The notes: generated by a model from the sequence alone, not told the origin. Numbered from the stretch's first letter, positions 1-8,895 are shown. The stretch: 10,432 nucleotides of DNA from Pseudomonadota bacterium (GCA_023427125.1 JAEZBP010000059.1:1-10432), one strand, 5' to 3'. Made by a program: numbers and translations.

Positions 1-702
1 GTGCAGCACCCGCGAGGCGAAGACCGCGTCGGCGCCTCCGAGCTTCGCCACGCGGCGGCGCAGCTTGGGATCGTCGAGCTCGCCGGCGTGGAGCTCGACC
101 TGTCCGTAGCCTCGCGCCTCGACCCGGCGGCGCGCGCGCTCGAGCTGGGGCTCGGAGCGATCGATCGCGATCACACGATCGAAGATCGGCGCGAGCACGT
201 CGAGCAGGCTTCCGTCGCCGGTGCCGGCGTCGACCGCGAGGGCGCGCGGCGCGATCAGCGGGGCGAGCGCGCTCAGGTACGCGGGCAGCTCGTGCGGCAT
301 CGCGCTCGGGCTCGCCGCCTCGCCAGGCCGATCGAAGAACTCGCGCGCCGCCGCCTCGCGCAGCGCCACGAGCGCCGGGATGCGCGCGAGGCTTCCGTCC
401 TCCTCGCAGAGCGCGCGGCCGGCGTCGAGCGCGTCGCCGACGACCGGATCGGACGCGACTCCGTCGTTCAGCCGGAGGAAGGCCCAGCGGGCGTGCTTGC
501 GCAGCGCGAGGAGCCCCGCCTCACGCAGCGCCTTGGCGTGGCGCGACACGCTCGGCTGACCCTCGCCGAGCAGCTCGCTCAGCTCGCCGATCGCCAGCTC
601 CTCCGCGCTCGCGAGCGCGAGCAGGCGCAGGCGCACCGGCTCGCTCAGCAGGCGATAGAGCTCCCAGCGGCGCTGGCTCGGGGCATGGGCCACGGACTCC
701 AC
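1..702 (-). CDS. ArsR-family HTH regulator fused to SAM-dependent methyltransferase (3' end outside window)
   Basis: Reading the minus strand from a GTG at 702 gives 234 residues without a stop up to the window edge. Residues about 12-80 form an ArsR-type winged helix (ELYRLLSEPVRLRLLALAS, then a recognition region with GQPSVSRHAKALREAGLL). Residues about 150-234 begin a class I methyltransferase: DAGTGDGS at 158-165 is the SAM-binding motif I and D181 is the acidic end of strand 2. The metal-binding ELCVCDL motif of classical ArsR is replaced by ELAIGEL, so a metal sensor is unlikely. This fusion is a known family of usually about 310-340 aa, so roughly 100 residues lie outside the window. 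In some bacteria it regulates methionine/SAM-cycle genes; its target here cannot be seen. The start is uncertain: no Shine-Dalgarno is visible and a second in-frame GTG lies at 693. It follows orn on the same strand by 66 bp, with a palindrome in the gap. Confidence 0.88.
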   Translation of the reverse strand, partial: MESVAHAPSQRRWELYRLLSEPVRLRLLALASAEELAIGELSELLGEGQPSVSRHAKALREAGLLALRKHARWAFLRLNDGVASDPVVGDALDAGRALCEEDGSLARIPALVALREAAAREFFDRPGEAASPSAMPHELPAYLSALAPLIAPRALAVDAGTGDGSLLDVLAPIFDRVIAIDRSEPQLERARRRVEARGYGQVELHAGELDDPKLRRRVAKLGGADAVFASRVLH

Positions 703-710
703 GGGCCGTG

Positions 711-734
711 ATGTATGCCGGGATGCGCATACGT
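711..734. promoter_or_regulatory. Inverted repeat, candidate operator of the ArsR-type regulator
   Basis: ATGTATGC (711-718) and GCATACGT (727-734) are 8-bp inverted arms with one mismatch and an 8-bp spacer. A shorter perfect palindrome, ATGCGCAT, lies at 723-730. The element begins 8 bp upstream of the likely GTG start at 702. A dyad of about 24 bp in this position is the usual binding-site form for a dimeric ArsR-family repressor, so autoregulation is a reasonable inference. No binding evidence exists in the sequence itself. Confidence 0.45.
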
Positions 735-768
735 GCAAGTCAGCACTCGCGCGCGACCCGCCCGCGAC

Positions 769-1323
769 TCACGGCGCGGGGAGGAACACGGCCTGCCGGT
801 AGTAGCGGAGCTCCTCGATCGACTCGCGGATGTCGTCGAGCGCGCGGTGGGTGCTGTTCTTGTGGGGCCGAGCCTCGAAGGCCTTGGGGCTCCAGCGGCG
901 CACCAGCTCCTTCACCGTCGAGACGTCGACGATGCGGTAGTGGAGGAAGCGATCGATGCCCGGCATGTAGCGAGCGAGGAAGAGGCGATCCTGGTGCACG
1001 GAGCTGCCGGCCAGCGGCGCGGCGCGCTCGGGGACGTGCAGCGCGAGGAAATCGAGCGTGCGCCGCTCGGCCTCTTCTTCGCTGATGGTCGAGGCGCGCA
1101 CCCGCTCGATGAGCCCCGAGGCGCCGTGGTGCTCGGTGTTCCACTGGTCCATCGCGGAGAGGACCTCGTCCGGCTGATGCACGACCAGCTCGGGCCCCTC
1201 CGCGACGATGGTGAGCTGGCCGTCGGTGACGATGGTGGCGATCTCGAGGATGCGCTCGCGGGTGGAGTCGAGCCCGCTCATCTCCATGTCGATCCAGACG
1301 AGGCGATCGGTTTCGTTGGCCAT
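769..1323 (-). CDS. orn: Oligoribonuclease (DEDDh 3'-5' exoribonuclease)
   Basis: This cytoplasmic enzyme degrades RNA oligomers of 2-5 nt to mononucleotides, including pGpG, the breakdown product of cyclic di-GMP. The 184-aa product has the family's normal length and is collinear with E. coli Orn. The DEDDh residues are present: D12 and E14 in WIDMEMSGLD, D112 in HQDRLFLARYMP, and H159 and D164 in THRALDDIRESI. The conserved VDVSTVKELVRRW block is at 132-144. Translation starts at ATG 1323. No Shine-Dalgarno is visible; a TATGTT hexamer at 1337-1332 sits 8 bp before the ATG and could be a -10 box giving a very short leader, but this is weak. It lies 28 bp after the MopE-like gene on the same strand. 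Confidence 0.97.
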   Translation of the reverse strand: MANETDRLVWIDMEMSGLDSTRERILEIATIVTDGQLTIVAEGPELVVHQPDEVLSAMDQWNTEHHGASGLIERVRASTISEEEAERRTLDFLALHVPERAAPLAGSSVHQDRLFLARYMPGIDRFLHYRIVDVSTVKELVRRWSPKAFEARPHKNSTHRALDDIRESIEELRYYRQAVFLPAP

Positions 1324-1336
1324 GCGGCTGGAACAT

Positions 1337-1363
1337 AGCGCGCCGAACGAGCTAAGGCGCGCT
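1337..1363 (-). terminator. Stem-loop spanning the stop codon of the MopE-like gene
   Basis: AGCGCGCC and GGCGCGCT are perfect 8-bp inverted arms (1337-1344 and 1356-1363) around an 11-nt loop that contains the TAG stop of the upstream gene (1354-1352). The stem is strong, but no U-run follows it on the minus strand, so simple intrinsic termination is doubtful. It may mark the 3' end of the MopE-like transcript or modulate read-through into orn, whose ATG is only 13 bp downstream. Confidence 0.35.
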
Positions 1364-2677
1364 CTCGCAGGCGAGGATCGCGGCGACGCTGGTGCTGCCG
1401 TAGGCGCTGAGGATCGCCGAGGTGCCGGACGCGTTCGTGGCCGCGCTGACGCGGGAGGGCGCGCCGCCGATGGACGAGAGGTCGCTCGGCGCGAAGCTCG
1501 CGAGGTAGGTGCGGAGATCGGACGCGAGGATCCACGCGGAGAGCCCGAAGTCGCTCGCGCGCAGCACGAGGACGCCCTCCGCGATCCTCCGGACCGAGAC
1601 GGCGTCGGATCGAGCGCCGAAGGGCGCGGCGCTCGGCGAGCGAGTCGCGGTCGCGGTCACGCCGATGAGGTTGTGATCGAAGGAGTCGCGATAGGACGCG
1701 ACGATCTCGCCGAGCCCCGGCGCGATGGGGAGGCCGGTGGCGAAGCTGCCGGGGAGCGTCTGGCTCCCCACGGGTGAGCCGTCCGGCGCGAGGAAGTCGA
1801 GCTGCGCCTCGCCGGTCGCGATCACGACGCTCGCTCCGTCGTCGGCGAGCGCAGGGCCGGCGCCACCAGCGATGAACGGCGTGAGCGCCGCGCCGCCCGA
1901 GCGCCAGAGCCAGCGCTGCGGCTCCTCGCCGTCGGCCGTGTCGAGCGCGATCCAGTCGTGTCCGCCGAAGACGTGGGCGTCGAGCGCCACGGCGGGGCTG
2001 CCCGCGCCGAGAGAGGCTGGCGGCGCCACGGGAAACAGCGCGCCGCCCTCGCGCAGGACCTCGAGGCGCTGCGCGTCGCCGTCGATCGTGAGCGCGACCA
2101 GGATGCGCTCGCCGTCGCTCGCCGCGCTCGCCAGCTCGACGATCCGAGGCGGCTCCGGCGTGAAGAGAGGCATCGGCGTGCGCCCTGAGCCATCGAGCAC
2201 GAGGCCGGCGAGCTCGCCAGCCTCGCTGCGCCCGATCACGACGAAACCATCTCCCGCGGCCACGATCTCGGCGTCGACGAGCCCCTCGACGCGGGTCAGG
2301 GACCCGACGCCCGGCGCGTCCTCGTCGATCGCTCCGTCGCAGTCTTGATCGCGCCCATCGCAGCGCTCGGCGGCGCCGGGGAACGTGTCGGGGTCGCCGT
2401 CGTTGCAGTCGTCACCGCAGGGCGGCGGTGCGAAGCCGTCGCCGTCGGCGTCGGTGCGCGCCCCGGTCATCACGCACTCGCCCGCCACGCAGGCGAGCGC
2501 GAAGCACGGGTTGGTCCCGCAGTCCGCGTCGATCCAGCAACCGCCGGTCGCCATCGGTAGCGCGCGCCCGCTCGGCACGCGCTCGCCGCCGCCGCACCCC
2601 TCGAACTCCGAGCCCAGCGACGCGAGCGAGAGCAAGGCGACCAGGAGCAAGAGCGCAGGGTGAGGACGTCGGCCCAC
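1352..2677 (-). CDS. Exported MopE-type Cys/Asp-rich protein with propeller-like C-terminal region
   Basis: This reads as a 441-aa exported protein of unknown role. From GTG 2677, residues 1-27 form an N-terminal signal (VGRRPHP, then a hydrophobic stretch 8-22). Cys28 follows FEG, which is a poor lipobox, so it may be either a lipoprotein or a SPase I substrate. Residues 47-68 contain a Cys cluster (C47, C53, C58, C63, C68). Residues 76-120 carry the MopE-type putative metal-binding pattern DADGDGF...GDDCNDGDPDTFPGAAERCDGRDQDCDGAIDED, common in myxobacterial secreted proteins. The rest, about 125-441, alternates short hydrophobic strands with Gly/Asp turns, like a beta-propeller, but I recognise no specific family. 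The frame is open upstream to a TTG at 2761, but that start would lie inside the tRNA terminator hairpin and would put a non-signal segment first, so 2677 is preferred. It precedes orn on the same strand. Confidence 0.82.
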   Translation of the reverse strand: MGRRPHPALLLLVALLSLASLGSEFEGCGGGERVPSGRALPMATGGCWIDADCGTNPCFALACVAGECVMTGARTDADGDGFAPPPCGDDCNDGDPDTFPGAAERCDGRDQDCDGAIDEDAPGVGSLTRVEGLVDAEIVAAGDGFVVIGRSEAGELAGLVLDGSGRTPMPLFTPEPPRIVELASAASDGERILVALTIDGDAQRLEVLREGGALFPVAPPASLGAGSPAVALDAHVFGGHDWIALDTADGEEPQRWLWRSGGAALTPFIAGGAGPALADDGASVVIATGEAQLDFLAPDGSPVGSQTLPGSFATGLPIAPGLGEIVASYRDSFDHNLIGVTATATRSPSAAPFGARSDAVSVRRIAEGVLVLRASDFGLSAWILASDLRTYLASFAPSDLSSIGGAPSRVSAATNASGTSAILSAYGSTSVAAILACESAP

Positions 2678-2736
2678 GGAGCGAGAGCATAGCAGCCGCC
2701 CGCCGGCGCGTGCTCGGCCACCCGCGAGAAGCGAGA

Positions 2737-2769
2737 ACGGCCGGTCGAGGTGCACCCTCAACCGGCCGT
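2737..2769 (-). terminator. Strong terminator hairpin downstream of tRNA-Gly
   Basis: Arms 2737-2750 and 2756-2769 form a 14-bp stem with a 5-nt loop (core ACGGCCGGT / ACCGGCCGT). The one imperfect position, C2746 against A2760, is a C-A mismatch in plus-strand RNA but a G-U wobble in minus-strand RNA. This points to function on the minus strand, where the hairpin begins 15 nt after the tRNA 3' end. The sequence after it (TTCTCGCTTCTCG) is only moderately pyrimidine-rich, as often seen in GC-rich genomes. Confidence 0.75.
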
Positions 2770-2784
2770 CATCACGTGCTCTTG

Positions 2785-2857
<73 letters not shown>

Positions 2858-2871
2858 AGCTCGGAGGCAGA

Positions 2872-2900
2872 GGGATATCCTTCGCGCCCTCGCCAGTCAA
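2872..2900 (-). promoter_or_regulatory. Sigma-70-type promoter of tRNA-Gly
   Basis: On the minus strand TTGACT (2900-2895) is followed by a 17-bp spacer and TATCCC (2877-2872). The -35 box matches the housekeeping consensus at five of six bases; the -10 box is weaker, at three of six. The predicted start falls about 8 nt before the mature tRNA 5' end at 2857. The stretch is visibly less GC-rich than its surroundings. Confidence 0.6.
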
Positions 2901-3010
2901 GCTGTCGCGAGCTCATCTCGCTCGGGGAACGCCGAGCGGAGCGTTCACCCTCGGCTGGACACCGGGGACGGGTAGCGCCGACCGGACGGAAGGGCGCGCA
3001 GCTCGGCCGG

Positions 3011-3138
3011 CGCGCTCGCGAAGCGCGCGCACAACCAACCCCGCGCGCTCGCGAAGCGCGCGCACAACCAACTCCGCGCGCTCGCGAAGCGCGCGCACAA
3101 CTAACTCCGCGCGCTCGCGAAGCGCGCGCACAACCAAC

Positions 3139-3142
<4 letters not shown>
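3011..3142. repeat. Four tandem 33-bp repeats, each carrying a GC hairpin
   Basis: Units lie at 3011-3043, 3044-3076, 3077-3109 and 3110-3142 with an exact 33-bp period and no spacer. The first 25 bases are identical in all four; differences are confined to the last eight (CCAACCCCG, CCAACTCCG, CTAACTCCG and CCAACTCAA at the unit ends). Each unit holds a GCGCGCT-CGCGA-AGCGCGC stem-loop (7-bp arms, 8 bp in units 2-4), with the first stem starting at 3010. The last unit overlaps the TGA of the TPR gene (3141-3139), so the array is the start of that gene's 3' untranslated region. No U-run follows any stem on the minus strand. Between the array and the tRNA promoter there is one more perfect 7-bp stem (2919-2925 with 2932-2938) and no gene. 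Confidence 0.9.
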
Positions 3143-5799
<2,657 letters not shown>

Positions 5800-6145
5800 G
5801 GGAGGAGGCGCGCGGCGCGGTTATCGGGTGTCGGATTCCAGACGAAGGAGGGCGAGCCGAGCCGGCGCGGTCGACGAGAGGCGTCGGCGGCGCATGAGCA
5901 TGAGAAACAGGTGAGCCGAAGGCCCGCCCAGGGTACACAGGGACGATTAGACGTTGAAAACAGGCCCGCGGCCACGCAGGGACGCGAGAAAGCTCGGCTC
6001 TGAGTGTCAGCATACGGGCCTGCTGCGGCGGGGGTCAAGGCGCGACGCTCGGGGCCAGTTGGGGGCGCGAGCCCACAACTGGGCGACGCACGCCCCGCGG
6101 AGCGCCGAGCACGGCGGATCGCGGGGCGTTCGCAGGGAGAGATCG
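5800..6145. other. 346-bp intergenic region upstream of the TPR gene
   Basis: I see no convincing gene here on either strand; the open frames are short, arginine/proline-rich and typical of non-coding GC-rich DNA. The region must contain the TPR promoter and the 3' end of the lipoprotein transcript. One imperfect hairpin lies at 6057-6080 (AGTTGGGGGC, loop GCGA, GCCCACAACT: nine of ten pairs). The locally AT-richer segment 5945-5963 contains a minus-strand TTCAAC, 17 bp, TACCCT arrangement that could be a promoter, but with three of six matches at each box it is not reliable. Confidence 0.5.
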
Positions 6146-6727
6146 TCAGGGTGCGGGCGCGAGAAGGAAGGGGCGGCTCGCGATCACACGGCCGTCGGGC
6201 CCGCGGACCACCGCCTCCCAGCGGCCCTCGGTGTAGATGTGCCGGGTGTAGGCCCACGTTCGGAAGCGCGCGCTCCGCGCAGGGACCTCGACCGACACGT
6301 GCCCCACGCCCTCGCCGCGCTCCGGCTCGAACGTCACCGTGAGCGCCACCGGCTCACCCGTCTCGTTCACCGCCTCGACGAACGCGTAGATCCGCGGCGA
6401 CTCGCCGACCGAGAAGGAATCGGCCGCGCCCGTCGGCTCGCGGTTCGCGACCCCCGTCGCGACGATCAGGCGGCGCACCCGGACCGCTCCGCTCGCGAGC
6501 TCCGGCTCATAGCTCTCCTCCGGCGCAGGCTCGGCCTCGACGTCGAGGCCCGTCGGCGCGGTCGTCGCGAGCTCGGGCGCGAGCGCCGGAGCGGGCAGCG
6601 GCTCGACCGCGCGGGTCGTCGCGGGCGCAGGCGCAGGCTCGCCGCAGGCCGCGAGGAGCGCGATCGCGCCGAGGCCCAAGACCAGGCCGCTGATCCCCGA
6701 GAGCGCGAGCTCGATGTTGCTCTTCAT
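6146..6727 (-). CDS. DUF2914-domain lipoprotein
   Basis: The product has 193 aa. Residues 1-27 are a signal peptide ending in a lipobox, LAAC at 25-28, so Cys28 would be lipidated after signal peptidase II cleavage; Gly at +2 does not signal inner-membrane retention. Residues 29-80 are a Pro/Ala/Glu-rich spacer. Residues 83-190 match the DUF2914 pattern: RRLIVATGVANREPTG, then SPRIYAFVEAVN, TFEPERGEGVGHVSVEVPA, RTWAYTRHIYTEGRWEAVVRGPDGRV and a final ASRPFLL. The DUF2914 function is unknown; it is a beta-sandwich-like extracytoplasmic domain. The ATG at 6727 is chosen over the frame's upstream extension to 6985 because of the signal peptide and a good Shine-Dalgarno. It is divergent from the Ser/Thr kinase, so the two may share a control region. 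Confidence 0.88.
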   Translation of the reverse strand: MKSNIELALSGISGLVLGLGAIALLAACGEPAPAPATTRAVEPLPAPALAPELATTAPTGLDVEAEPAPEESYEPELASGAVRVRRLIVATGVANREPTGAADSFSVGESPRIYAFVEAVNETGEPVALTVTFEPERGEGVGHVSVEVPARSARFRTWAYTRHIYTEGRWEAVVRGPDGRVIASRPFLLAPAP

Positions 6728-6736
6728 CTTCCAATA

Positions 6737-6741
6737 CCTCC
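6737..6741 (-). promoter_or_regulatory. Ribosome binding site that sets the lipoprotein start
   Basis: GGAGG on the minus strand lies 9 nt before ATG 6727. It separates the true start from about 86 upstream in-frame codons that look non-coding. Confidence 0.8.
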
Positions 6742-6750
6742 GTTGAGCGG

Positions 6751-6783
6751 CATCCACAGCAGCGCCCGTGCCACGGGTGGATG
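6751..6783 (-). promoter_or_regulatory. Nested inverted repeat in the lipoprotein 5' leader
   Basis: CATCCA (6751-6756) pairs with TGGATG (6778-6783), and inside it CCCGTG (6765-6770) pairs with CACGGG (6772-6777) around a single central base. An 8-nt bulge sits on one side. The element is 9 bp upstream of the Shine-Dalgarno of the DUF2914 gene, so it could be an operator or an RNA hairpin affecting translation. The role is inferred from position only. Confidence 0.4.
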
Positions 6784-6824
6784 TGCGCCGCGCTCTTCCG
6801 TCGGAGCCTCGGCCGCGTCCTCTG

Positions 6825-6849
6825 CCAGACACGACAGCGCGTGTCCTGG
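6825..6849. promoter_or_regulatory. Inverted repeat in the divergent lipoprotein/kinase control region
   Basis: CCAGACACG (6825-6833) is mirrored by CGTGTCCTGG (6840-6849) with a one-base bulge and a 6-bp spacer; the uninterrupted core is GACACG / CGTGTC. It lies roughly midway between the two divergent start codons, a position suited to an operator acting on either gene. I recognise no known regulator's site in it. Confidence 0.35.
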
Positions 6850-6947
6850 GCGACGTAACGGTCCGCACGCCCGCTGTGCCGAGCTGAGCAACGAAGAGAG
6901 CGTGGCCCGAGGTTTGGACCGGGCTCGATGTTTGCGTAGCCGCGCGC

Positions 6948-7811
6948 GTGCCCGAGAGCCCCCGCACCACGTTGCCTGCCGGCACGCGCCTCCTGAGTCG
7001 CTACGTGATCCGCGGCGTGCTCGGCCGCGGCGGGAGCGCGACGGTCTACGAGGCGGACGACACCGAGGGCGACGGGCTCTGCGCGGTCAAGGTCCTCGAC
7101 CCCGAGCCGGAGCATCGCGACGCCGAGCGCGAGAGGATGCTGCGCGAGGCGCGCCTCCTGGCGGCCGTGCGTCACGACGGGATCGTGCGGGTGCGCGACG
7201 GTGGCCTGCTCGACGGTGGGCGCGCGTACCTCGTCATGGAGCGCCTCGACGGTCGCACGCTCGCCGATCGGATGGAGGAGTGCTTCTGGCTCCCGCTCGA
7301 CGAGGCGGTGGCGATCGCGGAGCAGCTCCTCGAGGCGCTCGAGGCGGCGCACGCGGCCGGCGTCATCCATCGCGACGTGAAGCCGAGCAACGTCTTCCTC
7401 ACCCGAGGTGGCGCTCGCCCGCGCACCAAGCTCATCGACTTCGGCATCGGCGTCGATCTCGGCGACCCCACCGGTCGGCTCACCGCGCCGGGCGTCGTGG
7501 TCGGCACGCTCGGCTACATGGCGCCCGAGCAGCTCTTCGGCGACGAGCCCACCGCGCGCTCCGACGTCTACGCCGCGGGCGCGACGATGTACGAGATGCT
7601 CGCCGGGCGCCGGCCCTTCGAGCTCGAGGCCGGCGACGTGCGCTCGGTCCTCCGCGCGAGGTCGCGGGCCGTCGAGCCGCTCGCGACGATCCGCCCTTCG
7701 ATTCCACGTCCGCTCGCGGACGGCGTGATGCGCGCGCTCTCCCGCCGCCCCGGTGATCGGCACGCGAGCTGCCGCGCGATGCGCGAGGCGTGCGTATCGA
7801 GAGCGGCCTGA
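6948..7811 (+). CDS. Minimal Hanks-type serine/threonine protein kinase
   Basis: The 287-aa product is a cytoplasmic kinase domain with almost nothing else: no membrane segment and no sensor domain. The motifs are complete and in order: glycine loop VLGRGGSATVYEA (24-36), catalytic Lys48 in CAVKVLD, helix-C Glu67, HRDVKPSN at 141-148 (catalytic D143), DFG at 164-166, APEQ at 193-196 and the DVYAAG helix-F aspartate D206. It is an RD kinase, and Thr176, Thr179 and Thr187 in the activation segment are candidate phosphosites. The start is fixed: GTG 6948 is the only start codon after the in-frame TGA at 6885. Most myxobacterial Hanks kinases carry a long C-terminal extension, so this is a short form that would depend on partners for signal input. 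It converges on a PP2C phosphatase gene 22 bp away and diverges from a DUF2914 lipoprotein. Confidence 0.95.
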   Translation: MPESPRTTLPAGTRLLSRYVIRGVLGRGGSATVYEADDTEGDGLCAVKVLDPEPEHRDAERERMLREARLLAAVRHDGIVRVRDGGLLDGGRAYLVMERLDGRTLADRMEECFWLPLDEAVAIAEQLLEALEAAHAAGVIHRDVKPSNVFLTRGGARPRTKLIDFGIGVDLGDPTGRLTAPGVVVGTLGYMAPEQLFGDEPTARSDVYAAGATMYEMLAGRRPFELEAGDVRSVLRARSRAVEPLATIRPSIPRPLADGVMRALSRRPGDRHASCRAMREACVSRAA

Positions 7812-7833
7812 GCGGGCTGGCGCGCGCGCTCGC

Positions 7834-8880
7834 CTACGAGCGGTTCTTGCTGACGATCGTCTCGTCGCGGCGGCTGCGCTTCTTGCCGACGTTGCTCGCC
7901 GGCTTCGCCTCCATGATCTCGAGCTCGGGGCCGTCGTCGTCGTCCGGGTCCGCGACCACCGTGACCTCGACCGACTCGTCCTCGCCGTCGATCTCCATCT
8001 CGAGGAGGACCTGCGCGTCGGCGTCCTCCGGGTAGGCGCGGCGCGGCGGCACCGGCTTCTGGGGGAGCTTGCCGATGCCCGGCGCCACGCTGCACGCGAG
8101 CACCACCACCGCGATGTTGTCGCGCGCGCCGGTGCCCTCGGCGGCGGCGAGATCGATCAGGAGCCGCACCTGCTCCTCGGGGCTCCCGCCGACCGACAGG
8201 GCCTGCGCGATCTGCCCGTCGTCCACCTCGTCGGTGAGGCCGTCCGAGCAGAGCATGTAGCGGTCGCCGGCGGCGATCTCGTAGGTGCGCACCGAGACGC
8301 GCACGCTCTTGTCCATCCCGAGCGCGTTGGTGATCACGTTGCGCGGGAGGCGCGCCGCGCTGTCGGCGTCGATGTCGGGCTTGAGCTCGAGCACGTCGTT
8401 GAGCAGCGTGTGGTCTTGCGTCAGCAGCTCGAGGCGGCCCTCGCGGATCCGGTAGCAGCGGCTGTCGCCGACGTGGCCGAGCACGAGCGTCGAGCGCGGC
8501 AGATCGAAGTACGCCGCGACGAGCGTGGTGCCCATGCCGCGCTTGTGATCGGAGCCCGCCGCGACGTCGATGATCTCGCGGTTGGCGCGCTGGAACGCGC
8601 TCGCCAGGCGCCTCGCCGCCCAGGAGAGGCCCATGCCGTCGTAGGGCGGCGCGGAGCTGGCTTCGTCCTGCGTCGACTCGAAGTAGTGCGCGACGGTGGT
8701 GGTCGCGAGGGCCGACGCGATGTTGCCCGCGTTGTGGCCGCCTGCGCCGTCCGCGACCATGTAGAGGTCGAGGTCGGGACGCAGCAGGATCGAGTCCTCG
8801 TTGTGATCGCGGCTGCCGATGTGGGTGTTGCCGGCCCCCATGACTCGCAGCGGAGAACGGGTGCGCAGAGCGTCGCTCAT
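7834..8880 (-). CDS. PP2C-type (PPM) serine/threonine phosphatase with charged C-terminal tail
   Basis: This 348-aa metal-dependent phosphatase would remove phosphate from Ser/Thr, probably opposing the adjacent kinase. The PPM motifs are all present: SRDHNEDS (23-30), VADGAGGHNAG (42-52) with metal ligand D44, GMGTTL (115-120), GHVGDSRCY (135-143), CSDGLTDEV (211-219) with D213, and GARDNIAVVV (251-260) with D254. The catalytic domain ends near 265. A tail of about 80 residues follows: acidic at 285-325, including DPDDDDGPELE, then basic (KKRSRR at 333-338). There is no membrane segment. ATG 8880 is used; M14 (8841) is a possible alternative, but the extended -10 element just upstream supports 8880. 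No Shine-Dalgarno is visible. Confidence 0.95.
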   Translation of the reverse strand: MSDALRTRSPLRVMGAGNTHIGSRDHNEDSILLRPDLDLYMVADGAGGHNAGNIASALATTTVAHYFESTQDEASSAPPYDGMGLSWAARRLASAFQRANREIIDVAAGSDHKRGMGTTLVAAYFDLPRSTLVLGHVGDSRCYRIREGRLELLTQDHTLLNDVLELKPDIDADSAARLPRNVITNALGMDKSVRVSVRTYEIAAGDRYMLCSDGLTDEVDDGQIAQALSVGGSPEEQVRLLIDLAAAEGTGARDNIAVVVLACSVAPGIGKLPQKPVPPRRAYPEDADAQVLLEMEIDGEDESVEVTVVADPDDDDGPELEIMEAKPASNVGKKRSRRDETIVSKNRS

Positions 8881-8886
8881 GGCGGC

Positions 8887-8895
8887 AGTATATCA
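8887..8895 (-). promoter_or_regulatory. Extended -10 promoter, probably giving a leaderless phosphatase mRNA
   Basis: The minus strand reads TGATATACT: the TGn extension plus TATACT, five of six matches to TATAAT. No convincing -35 box lies 16-18 bp upstream, as expected for extended -10 promoters. Only GCCGCC separates the hexamer from ATG 8880, which places the expected transcription start at or within a base or two of the start codon. This fits the missing Shine-Dalgarno. Confidence 0.55.

Noticed and set aside
1..711. 236-codon plus-strand frame at the left edge
   Set aside because: It is antisense to the ArsR-methyltransferase fusion, whose minus-strand reading shows clear HTH and SAM-binding motifs.
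2913..3137. 74-codon minus-strand frame with an 11-residue repeat (VVRALRERAEL) encoded by the repeat array
   Set aside because: Because the unit is 33 bp, every frame through the array repeats every 11 residues. There is no Shine-Dalgarno, the start would be TTG directly after the TPR stop, and the rest of the frame looks non-coding.
6728..6985. N-terminal extension of the DUF2914 lipoprotein to 6985
   Set aside because: It would bury the signal peptide and lipobox inside the protein and overlap the kinase start. The GGAGG at 6737-6741 supports ATG 6727.
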